Positions 45,876-55,899 of a stretch of DNA of 62,000 bases are shown here, in pieces. The notes beneath the pieces were generated by a model, which ran no database searches, was not told where the DNA came from, and saw nothing but the letters and a program-made list of their open reading frames with translations. Within the stretch, counting starts at the first letter, position 1, and the number at the start of each line of letters is the position of its first letter. This DNA comes from Lingula anatina (taxonomy: Eukaryota > Brachiopoda > Lingulata > Lingulida > Lingulidae), in assembly GCF_001039355.2 (NCBI RefSeq), contig NW_019774759.1, positions 21,072 through 83,071 on the forward strand, in the 5' to 3' direction. The translations under genes were made by a program, and so were the position numbers.

Positions 45876-46576
45876 CCTGGAGTGAAAAGGCTACAATTCC
45901 CTGCCGTCATTTTGGTTTAAATGGTTTTTTTAAGTTATGAGTCACTAAATACATATTTTCATTAAACTAGGGCATTATTTTGCTTTATCAACTATAAAAC
46001 CTGAACCAAAGCCTTTACGAAAAATCGCTGGCATTGTTTTGAGAACTGAATGGTGTCATTAAATTGGCGTTAAAACGGTGTTCGTGGGTGATCAGGCAAA
46101 GGAGAAATTCGAGAAACAGATTTAATCGTCGATTCAATCGGCATATATAGTAATAGCCCAATCGATACACTTAGTTTCATCAGCTCATAACAGTAGTATG
46201 CTCCTTTTTTCTAACAAATACAGTTTTTTTTACACGTGTTTTTCTCGCCACTCATCACGCAGGCACATGTATTCTTTCATGCATATTTTTCGTTATCAAA
46301 TAATCTTCAACTCTATTTTGTCAATTTATACTTAATTCAACATTTGGGTTTAGAGGCTAAATAAAAGTATGGCTCTTTAATTTCCTTCTCGCTGGTTTGC
46401 CTGATAGATAGAAGTTGACAGTACATAGGTGAATAAAATGAAAATATACATAATCAAGAGCGGCTGCACGAACCTTCGTATCAAATATCAAATTTTACCG
46501 ACATTTGATTTCCTTTATTGAGCAAGGGTTGACGAAGTCAATAACTCAGGTGTCCTTTTTTTTCCTTTGCTTTCTT

Positions 46577-46611
46577 TTTTTCTTTTTTTTTTTTTTTTGG
46601 GGGGGGGGGGG
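46577..46611. repeat. poly-T/poly-G tract
   Basis: A T-run then about 13 G. The corresponding place in unit A (about 43470) has only a T-run, so this tract is variable between the duplicated blocks. Confidence 0.8.
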
Positions 46612-47112
46612 CTCGCGCTGTTTGCAAGTGACGCACACGGCACAACTATCCGCGTGATGGTCGCATTATTATGAAAGCGTACGCATCTCGCCCTTTGCTT
46701 TACATCAACGATGTTGTTTACTTTATCAACGTGATAGGTGATAGAAAAAATGCAAGTCACTGAACTGTACGTGAAATAGTGATCCTCTAGTGATCCTCTA
46801 GTGAGAGTGTACAGGCCCTTTACCAGTAGTTTCAAAAGGGGTTCTCTTTCTGCAAAAAAAAGTGTACCTTTTGCCACGAAACCTTCGTGTATCTAGGCCA
46901 AATTTTTACCAAGAGCGGCCCTTTTTCCCCCGGCAAGGAGGGCGTTCCCCCCCCCTCTCCCGTCCACGTTAAGGTGTAAAAGATAACACTATCCCATCTC
47001 ACTTGTATCACGTTAGCACTTTAAAAAAAAAACATTTCAGTGACTTAGTTCTAGAAAAAAAAACTGGTTACAAATTGCACTGCGGTTGCAAAACGCGCGT
47101 TCTTTGAATGAC

Positions 47113-47212
47113 AAAATGTTATATGGTTGCAAAATGTGGTTCAAACTAGTTTGACCGCTCTTGCGGGTACCCGGTACTTGTTTGAACCACATTGTGCAAC
47201 CACATAACATTT
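47113..47212. repeat. short near-perfect hairpin
   Basis: The left arm (about 47113-47150) contains ATGTTATATGGTTGCAAAAT then GTGGTTCAAACTAGT. The right arm (about 47176-47212) is its inverse with roughly three mismatches. The loop is about 25 bases. It could be a small MITE or a structured transcript. Confidence 0.7.
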
Positions 47213-48859
47213 CTTCAGCGAAGGGAGACGGAGACAACGTAAAGAACCTGAGAACTCTGAGATAGCAAATGGCCAAGCTTTCACCCGGTCTCAGTGTGGG
47301 GAACCATGCATGAAACTAAAATAAATACGAGCAGGCTATAGCTACCAATTCGAAGTAACTGCCGACAAAAACGCGTTAACCTTCAATATAACGGTACCTA
47401 CGGCGGTTCAGATTCTATTCATATTTCCTATGCTATAGGATACAACTGAACACATTAACATTTTATTATGCTCGCTTATGGATAATCGCCCCTAAACATA
47501 TTGTTACGAACCATAGCTGCGTGAACCTCCCCTTTCCCTTGACCACCTCCAAGACATTGCAAATATTTCAAAACATGGTCTTCACATTATTGATACATGT
47601 TTTGACCGACCGATAAGTGTAAGCATGCATGGTCTGTTTAATCAGCACATTAAAAAGGTAGTATAACACGGCCTGTGTATGTGCCGATGACAGCAGCTTC
47701 GTGTGATCATCTGGGCACGAAAATACTGGGTCCACCTGCAAGTGCTAAGGTCTGCAATGTATACACTCATATACACTGTTCATATAAACACGGCGGAGTT
47801 TGAGCTACTTTTGGACACCGTAAAACATTTTTCACTTTGTGTGGAAATTGTTTTATTAATGAACTAAAGCGCTGTAAGATGCATTTGAGGTGAGCTGAGA
47901 TATCGAACCTTTACCACGTATCCCGACCAAAATGCCACAATATAGTTTCGCATAGCATAATGAAACAACTTTAAAAATTGCGAATTTTGCTTAATTCAGC
48001 TTCTAATATGCCTCCAAAAGACAAGGGAGAAAAGCTTAGAGAGCAGAAAAGAAGGGAGGAGGAAGGAGAATGAAAGGGAGAACAAGGAGGCAAAACTGAC
48101 TTACGCCGTCAGTACGTCAAGTGTGAAGCAAAAGTGACGAAAAAGGGTACAATTCCAAAACGAGAAATTCAGAAATATGAACTTTGCAAAACTGAGAAAC
48201 TTTTTATATTATTTTAATGATGAGAAATACAGAGAGCTGAAGAAGAATTTTAACCCACACCATTACTGTATTTAAAGAAATATGCACGTGTAAACATGGT
48301 GCAATATTTTTTCGTTACGGAGGTTAGGTAACATCTACAGTAAATTAGGTTATATTTCGATCATGCCAAAGGTCACAGGTTCCATATTTGATTCATTTAT
48401 TAAGATTTTGTATTCAAAATATTTTTCGAAGCCGTTTTCGAAGACAGCAGGGCGTAAACTGAACTCGTAGAACGGATAAAAAAAAGAAGTTAAAATGGCG
48501 TTTTGGCGAATAATATAGACATCTAATGGTGATGATTATTTAAGATTAACAATTTTAGACACCATTTTTATAACTAAACAACTATGATAGCACTCTACCT
48601 CGGTTTGTATGCCCCTTTTAGTAGCTGGAACCCTTTTAAAGGATCTGCGGTCCTTTCCAATAACAGAAGCACGATGCCCATACAATGAGTTTCATGTGAG
48701 TATTTGGAATATTGGATATGTGCTAAAATCTAGACAAAGACTAAGAGTAAAGTGAAGCTGCCGTGGTTTGTTGCATCCTGCCAGTATTATATCATGATGT
48801 ATTCAACGCGCGCTCTACGCGATCGGTCATGTTTCTGTCACATCTTGCCCTGAGGTCGG

Positions 48860-48934
48860 TGACGTCAGCGGTGGGCGGGGTCTATTGATGGTTCAATTTG
48901 CTGTCGATGAAAAAGGCGGAGGAGACTTATAAAA
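48860..48934 (+). promoter_or_regulatory. putative promoter: CRE, GC box, TATA box
   Basis: TGACGTCA (48860-48867) is a perfect CREB/ATF site. GGGCGGGG (48873-48880) is a GC box. TATAAAA (48928-48934) is a TATA box about 160 bases before the GPCR start codon at 49096. Order and spacing suit a core promoter transcribing rightwards, possibly cAMP-responsive. No transcription start is known. Confidence 0.5.
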
Positions 48935-49095
48935 AATCACTTTTACGAAAGACGTTCTGAAATCCTGTTGCTTGAGGTTGGAAAGGAAGTGAATACAGTA
49001 TTTCTATAGGTACATGCTGTTATTTCTCTGAAAACAGTTTTGCTGAGATAATTTTTCTCTGTTTATGGTCAGAAGAGTTTTTTGTGCACAACATA

Positions 49096-50684
49096 ATGGC
49101 CGTGGAGTCCCGGGAAGAGTTTGCGTTGAACGTTTCGGAAAGGATGGTGACAATTCCAAATGACACAAAGGTAGAGCACTTGTCCTGCGAAAGCCTTTAT
49201 TGCTCGTTTTTTATCGCTTTCGATGCTACTTTGATAGTTTTTGTAACGGGAGCCAACGGTTTTATTATTTTTGCCTTTGCGCGATATAAAGAACTTCAAA
49301 AAAAGACTTTTTTTGCCGTCGCCAGCCTTGCCGTGGTGGGTTTTTTGACGGGAAGTGTTAGCATTCCGTTCAGTATAGCTGCAGCTTACCTCTCTGACAA
49401 CAAATACTTTTGTCTGTTTAAAATATACTTTAGCCAGATAGTTGTGACGATTTCTTATCTTCACCAGTCGTTTATTGCAGTCGAAAGATACCTGAAAATT
49501 TGTCGCCATGTGCAATATGTGACAGTGATTACAGGAAAGAAAATTGTCGCAGCAATTGCTTTGTGCTGGATATACCCGATGTGCCTTTCTCTTCCACCAC
49601 TTTTGGGTTGGATACGTGGACGCCAACCGTGGAATGCACGTCCCGTTATGTCCAGCAGGATTTCGTCACTAAAGTTCTCAATCCGCATTTTCCCGTTTTA
49701 ATGATAATCGTTTTGGGGTTTTATGCTGCAATAATTCGGCACGTTAGACAACACAGTATGCCAGTTCATATGAAAGAAACCAATACAAACAAACAGCAAT
49801 GTCGTGATATCGAACAAAAGAGGGATGACCAGATAAACATAAAATATGGAACAAACAAACCCTCGGAGGATGCACAGCCGTCAACATCGAAGGGATGTGT
49901 CGTTTCATACAAACCAAACGCGTGTACAATTAAACTTTCAACAGCCATTGAAGCATCAGAGGAAGTGCCATTATCGGGGATCAAATTAAAGGACAAAGGT
50001 AAAGGACGTGGGAAGTGCTCGAAACCAGCTCCTAAAGCCGCTTGGCCTTTGACAAATCTCCAACCGCAACGTTCCCAAGAAACTTGTCAATCAGAACAAG
50101 ACCGGCACAGGAAACAAAGGTTAAACAAAGATAACATAAAATATAGAACAAACAAACCCTCGGACGATGCAAGGCCGTCAACATCGAAGGGATGTGTTGT
50201 TTCATACAAATCAAACGCGTGTACAATTAAACTTTCAACAGCCATTGAAGCATCAGAGGAAGTGCCATTATCGGGGATCAAATTAAAGGACAAAGGTAAA
50301 GGACGTGGGAAGTGCTCGAAACCAGCTCCTAAAGCCGCTTGGCCTTTGACAAATCTCCAACCGCAACGTTCCCAAGAAACTTGTCAATCAGAACAAGATC
50401 GACACAGGAAACAAAGGTTAAACAAAGTTGACGTAAGACTATCGAAGATGACTGCGATCACCCTAGGAGCATTCCTGGTCACTTACTTACCCAATGTGAC
50501 CCTTAATCTTTGTAGAAACCTTTTCAACAACAATACTTATACTTTCAACATTCTTTTAAACATAAGTATCAAATTTGCAATGGCTGGTTCGGTAATAAAT
50601 GCAATTGTATATGGGGTATTGCATTCGCGCTTCAGAGCGGCATTTCTTGCCATTCTTAAATGTAGACGTCATTTAGTTATATAG
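49096..50684 (+). CDS. GPCR with one-base frameshift and duplicated third loop
   Basis: A paralogue of the GPCR at 39194-40678, about 529 residues if read through. It opens at ATG 49096 (GPCR reading up to SLPPLL). It must shift frame in the T-run at 49601-49604 to continue as FGLDTWTPTVEC, which aligns with the paralogue's FGLNSWTPEKEC. One missing T explains it; otherwise the first frame stops at 49701. TM1 GANGFI, the TM3-start Cys (KYFCLFK), ERYLKICR and the ECL2 Cys are kept. TM2 has LAVVG instead of LAxxD, TM6 has FLVTYLP (Tyr for Trp) and TM7 has NAIVY (Ala for Pro). ICL3 contains two 99-residue near-identical copies. It may be a decaying gene, a fast-evolving receptor, or intact with an assembly error. 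A CRE/TATA promoter lies upstream. Confidence 0.7.
49836..50429 (+). repeat. 297-bp in-frame tandem duplication in GPCR third loop
   Basis: Copy one is 49836-50132 and copy two 50133-50429, exactly 297 bp (99 codons) apart with only a few substitutions. Each starts AACATAAAATAT and encodes a STSKGCVVSYK...LSGIKLKDKGKGRGK...SEQDRHRKQRLNK block rich in Lys, Ser and Pro. The phase is preserved, so loop length rises by 99 residues without a stop. Confidence 0.95.
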
Positions 50685-50956
50685 CATTTTAATGCTAATT
50701 AAAATTCATAAATGTATTCCAAACATCCAAGTGAAGCTGAACCGGGTTTTAACAATGTGAATAAAGTATAGTACCATCTTGAAATAATTTTGGTGTAAAC
50801 TTTCTGAATTGACAAAAATTAATAAAAAGTGAATAGTCGTTGTAGGCCCCCAACCTTGGTCCCAAGTATGTAACCATGGAAGAAACTTACTGACCATCTG
50901 TTTTACTCATAATAAAAGGGGATCAAATTAAAGGACAAAGGTAACAAAGGGGGGGG
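50685..50956. other. GPCR 3' flank with a loop-repeat scrap and G-tract
   Basis: Bases 50918-50944 are an exact 27-bp copy of part of the GPCR loop repeat (same as 49976-50002), beginning GGGGATCAAATTAAAGGACA. A G-run (50949-50957) follows at once, and then the large tandem duplication begins. Confidence 0.75.
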
Positions 50957-53900
50957 GATGGAAAGAAAACGTTAGCCCGAGATAATTCCTTAAATATGAA
51001 TTTTGCCACGAAAACCCTCCTTTGTGTACCTTGAATCCATTTCCGATTTAATGTGGTATTCAGAATTATGTTATATGTAAACTGTCTCGCACGCGCGTGT
51101 GTTACGGATGGGTGCATGTGTGCATCGACAAACTTGTAAGACACTCTCACTCCTCCCTGTACAACGCATGTGAATTGACTTTGTCACGTACATGAATGTC
51201 ACATAAAAAATACTAATTAATCAAAACTAACGTAATAAAAACATTGTTATTCTAAAACGCATGTAATGTCGGTGTAACGTGACAGAGAGTCCCCATCTGG
51301 CAACAAATGAAAGATTGTGTGAAAAATGAAAATTTCATACAGAAATGCATTGCAACCAAACAGAAAGCAATCACACTGATTTTCCAACACAAGCTGCACT
51401 TCAGTCTTATGAATCTTTTCAGTAAGTTTTAGAATCACGAGTAACACAGTTTTCCTTTACTGGTCATTATGGTAGAACTTGAGAAGTGTCCAAAATAGGG
51501 TTTTCTTCAACTTCTATGCAAAATAACATAATGCTGAACAGCATAATGACCATCAATTTCTAATGATAAAATAAAATAAAATAAAAGTATCATGGGTATT
51601 CAGACAAATGTGATAAGCAAAGGTCTTCAAGCCCACGGAGCATCAAAGTCCTACCTTGAAAATGCCAATATGTGAAAAAAAATTCACAAAAACCTGTATA
51701 ACTTCCAAATCAACTAACCAGATTTTTTTACCAGCTAAAGCTGTTTTTAAGTCCCATGTTTCTTTCATGTAAGTTTGAGAAGAGTTTGTGACATGGTTTT
51801 CCTTAAATGGTCACTATGGCGGCAGTGCCCAAAATAGGAGTTTCTTCAATTTTGATGCAATATTACATAATGCTTAACAGTATAATCAGCACCAAACTTT
51901 AATAATGTACAGCAAAAAAATGTGACTAGCAAAGGTCTTTAGGCCCATGAAATTTCTAAGTCACGCCTTGAATGCCAATTTGTACACAAGAGATAACTGT
52001 ACTAAAATGTATTTCTTTCCGTTTTTCAATTTTTTTACATAAAAAAATGATCAATTTACTGTCATTTTTATATGTTTAACTAAGAAAAGTGTTGAGATGG
52101 GAAAAATATCAATGAAACTATTCCAAAAGCCCACTTTACTCCATTCTGAGATTCTGAACATAGTAAATGATTGAATGTGACAAACTGAATGATTTCCATT
52201 TATTCCTTTTTTGACACTTTTTACACAATACCGATAAAAGGTTTACCATCGTTTTTATATAATCTTCTAACAATATTGTTAAGATGTAGCAACAGTCTTC
52301 AAAAGAACACTTTTACATGCCTAATTAGTTCAGTTTTGAGAATTGAATCTGAAAAAAAAATCACTGATATCCAAAAAAAAAAAATTTATATATATATATA
52401 ACTTCATCAAAACTAGTCCCATCAAGCTGATTACAAGGTTGATCACGTCAGTGATTTTCAAGACAACACACGTATCAGTTTTTATCGAAATGTGTTATCA
52501 TTGTTGCATTCGGACAAAATTGTCTTTATCTTTTGCTGATGTTGCGCGAGGTAGCAAATGCAACTCAGGTATTATCTTTCTTATTATTTACTTAACTACT
52601 GTTACCCGCGCCGCTGTCTTCATTTCTATTTCTACCTCATGCAATCTCTAGCGGCCTTCTCCCTCGTTTACATTACGAGCAGTTGTATAAATACCATAGG
52701 GGCATGTCAATCAACTAAATGTACTCAACCAAACACTCCCCGCTCTTATTCACTGCATGCTGTCACTTTCTAACATTACAATATCTCCCGGGGACGATAT
52801 GCCTATCCCTAGGCATATTTAAAATTAAAATACACCTTCAAATTATGTTTCGTAAACACTCCAATTTTATCATAAAGTCATGCAAAAATATGACTATGAT
52901 TAACATACACATAATATAAGAAACACATTCGACATGAAACCAAAAATGTAACTCAAAGGAAGATTAAATAATAAATATTTAGGAAAATACAATTGTTCGT
53001 GGATATATTTCATATTGGCATTTACACCTTTCAATGTACCCCAAGAGCAATGACATTTTTCATTTGTTTTCTGATGCGGATATTTAAATCTGTTGCTCTC
53101 TTATTATGGCTCTGATAACATTTTTATATGGTTTCTCTCTTTCGTTTGCCATATGGGATGTTCTTGGAATGCACTACGGGAGACAATTGGGTAAGCTACT
53201 TCCTGCCGAAGAAACAGCATTCACCATACAACGTTGCGACCAGCGCATCGTTGATGACGAAGTACCTGTTCATCTTCATATAGATCCACACTGTAGCGCT
53301 TCTCTTTTGATGGCTATAAGAGAAATAATTGTTTTATATCAACTCCAATCCACGATTGAACTAAAACATACCGAAAAATAAGTCCCAAAATGCAAGAATC
53401 TTCCTAAATACATATAATCAGTTTCATGTCATGATCTCTACAAAAGTTAAATACACTGTTCATATACCAATAACCGTATAGTTAAATGTCAATAACTAAT
53501 AATCATAAGATCGATAAGCTGAATATAGATATTACTCACAATAAGTCACGTATTTAACTTTTAGTACATAACACTTAATATGTCAGTATGAAAACATGCA
53601 ATAACATAGAACTCAAAATTAACTCGTAAATTTAAAGTTTATATCCACACAAATGAAAAGTTCCATTTGGTATAGTGTCCGTTGCATTCTCCATTTTGAA
53701 TTATAGCACGAAAGTTCAGTTTCATATAATGTCAAATTAGTCCTTCCAGACTGAATAGCGATTGTCATCTGCCATTCATTGTATATGGATAAATGTCTAT
53801 TGTTATTCGCGTACGCTGTCCCACGTATAGATAAATGTTCAAAGTTTCCTGTATATCCACGAATGGCCACGTCCAGCGATTACGAATGACGAAACGAATG

Positions 53901-55898
53901 ACGCAGAAATGCATGTCAAAAAAAAAAAAACTTAACTTTACGTATATCATAACAATCATCATCATAATGCAATACAGTTACGCATATCAGGTAAAGTTTA
54001 ACTTGCCATGGTACTATTCATGCAGAAGATTACAATAATACGTGTATATAACCATGCTAATAATATGATAATATTCCAATAACAATACTTATATTGATAA
54101 TAAAAAATGATAATTCAATCTGGCGTCCCAGATGCTAGTATTTATCTGGCGTCCCAGATAATAGAATTCACATGACTCCATGCGCATCACATATTCGGTA
54201 ATATCCATAACCACACTCATATCCGTCACATCTTAATCATTTCATCCTTCAAGATATCAAATAATATTCACAAAAGACCATTCTCATTACATCATTGTAC
54301 TCATTATATCATTTGTTTCACTCGATCTTTTGATTGCCAATATAACCGTATTATCAACTGACAAGATCATTTTAAGAAGATCGTTGAAATGCCAGTGAAT
54401 AGGACTTAAATTAAAGCAATTTATCGAGAAAAAATTCTCAAAAAATATTCTTCGTAACACGAAAAAACGTAATTTCATTGAAGGGACTTCCCATTAAGTA
54501 GATTAATCATAATCTTAGTTTTTGCTTGTCACCTTCAATTAAAGTGCCTGTGCACTGTCGACGATGTTTGACATTGGAAGGGGGTAGTGGCCGAAATAAA
54601 ACGGATATTCTTAAGAATGAAATTATGATACATCATCTGAATTGATTTATACTGTAAGTGCAGGAGACCTAAACCGAAACAAAGTGCAATAAAAATTAGT
54701 ATTGCCTGAAATTAAAGTGAATGTCATCTAAGTGTCGTAACTTGTAAAAGAATTTTAACAACTGGTTATGATGGATATTAAAATTACAAGAGTAGACAAA
54801 CAACAAAATATTCATTCACTGGTTGGCTAACCCGCTCAAGTCAACAACAAAATATTTTCAAATGCACACATTTCCGTCCTGTCAGGAATCTTCAACAGTG
54901 AAATGAAATATCTCAGTTGTTGGCATCTCTTCAAACATTCCGCACCCTGTAAAGTTCATAAGGTCAACAAATGCATAAAATGTAAACAAAAGTAATTTAC
55001 TCAACGAATAAATGAATAACTTTTACTTTTATTTAAAGTGGCAGATGTTAGAAAATTTCAAGTCACACAAAGGATGTTCACCAAATAAATTTGACATGCT
55101 GTTTCATGCATAGGTGTTAAGTTTGACAAGTCTACAACCAATTAACATTATTCCTTGTTCTCAATACTTACCCTTAATTACGTGAACTTTATGCGAATTG
55201 CGATCAATCATGCTAGGAGGGAAAAGCATATGACCGTGGAACTCCTATAGTATCATTCTAGAAAAGACTTAGCGTACATGTTTAAAAACAATTGTCAGTA
55301 AAATTGAAATTTGAGAGCATCTTTTTACATTTCCATGGCCGTTTATTGACATCTCTAGTAGGATGGACTCTTTATAAATATCTTAATTCTATCCAATTAG
55401 AATTTGACTTCGTCACGTTTGCTACTCCCATCTTGCTGTCTTCCTTAAGGCGTATTAACATCAGTTGCGTCTGTCATTCAATTTTAAACAGGCGTGTTCT
55501 ATTTTATTGACATACCTCTTTTTTCCCTTCACTCTTCTGTTATTCGCTTTAATGTCGCCTCGTTTAGTTTTCAATTGGATCCCTAATATTCCAACTATAA
55601 GGGAATCCATTTCCACTAAATAAGATACTGTGCTTCAACGTTTTATCTGACGCGACCTCGATAGGCCTATTCTACTTCAAATAATTCACTTGTGGTCTGG
55701 GACAAATTCGCTTGTCCTCCAGTCTCATTTTCTCGTTTTTCTTCATTTTTCTATTTTTTCTAATCAATTAAAATTACTCTAACAAGCGGGCGGGCAGCAA
55801 GCAGACATTTTGTACAGAGACAATGCAAAGATGAGTGAAAACGATTCTGCCTCGTGTACATATTAACTATAGACAGAGTACCTATCTGGAATATATCC
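50957..55898 (+). repeat. large tandem duplication, copy 1 (4.94 kb)
   Basis: It is collinear with 55900-60870 and differs by a few substitutions per hundred bases plus small indels, such as an AT-run at 52383-52400 that copy 2 lacks and a 41-bp block missing here near 54835. It is non-coding: a 91-codon frame at 53106-53381 is broken in copy 2. Inside, about 51440-51680 and 51800-51985 are themselves a diverged repeat. Two ATCTGGCGTCCCAGAT hairpins lie at 54118-54159. Confidence 0.95.
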
Positions 55899-55899
55899 N
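55899..55899. other. single N at the duplication junction
   Basis: The only ambiguous base noticed in the window. It sits exactly between the end of copy 1 (GAATATATCC) and the start of copy 2 (GATGGAAAGAAAACG), marking a likely assembly join. Confidence 0.95.

Larger units (their letters stand above)
45185..46740 (+). repeat. segmental duplication, unit B
   Basis: Second copy of the 41740-43600 block, with one copy of its first part, interrupted by a MITE at 45472-45875. The spacing between matching landmarks varies from about 3.1 to 3.4 kb, so indels have accumulated. Confidence 0.8.
40679..49095. other. 8.4-kb intergenic region between two GPCRs
   Basis: No convincing gene. It contains a GATCGATC element (40803-41047), an old segmental duplication (41740-43600 and 45185-46740), a MITE insertion (45472-45875), a poly-T/poly-G tract (46577-46611), a strong short hairpin (47113-47212) and the putative promoter of the downstream GPCR (48860-48934). 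A 21-codon frame at 48008-48073 (MPPKDKGEKLREQKRR) is too short to call. Confidence 0.6.

Noticed and set aside
48008-48073. Short frame MPPKDKGEKLREQKRR
   Set aside because: Only 21 codons of low-complexity charged residues followed by a stop; no family recognised.
49590-49620. Programmed -1 ribosomal frameshifting in the GPCR
   Set aside because: No X XXY YYZ slippery site in the zero frame and no obvious downstream stem; a missing T in a T-run is simpler.
50923-51150. 75-codon minus-strand frame also present at 55863-56093
   Set aside because: Conservation between the two copies only reflects the recent duplication or haplotype pair; no domain, and composition is that of non-coding DNA.
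53106-53381. 91-codon open frame in copy 1 of the large duplication
   Set aside because: The matching place in copy 2 (about 58043-58318) has a 2-base deletion and a substitution that break the frame, so it is not under coding constraint.
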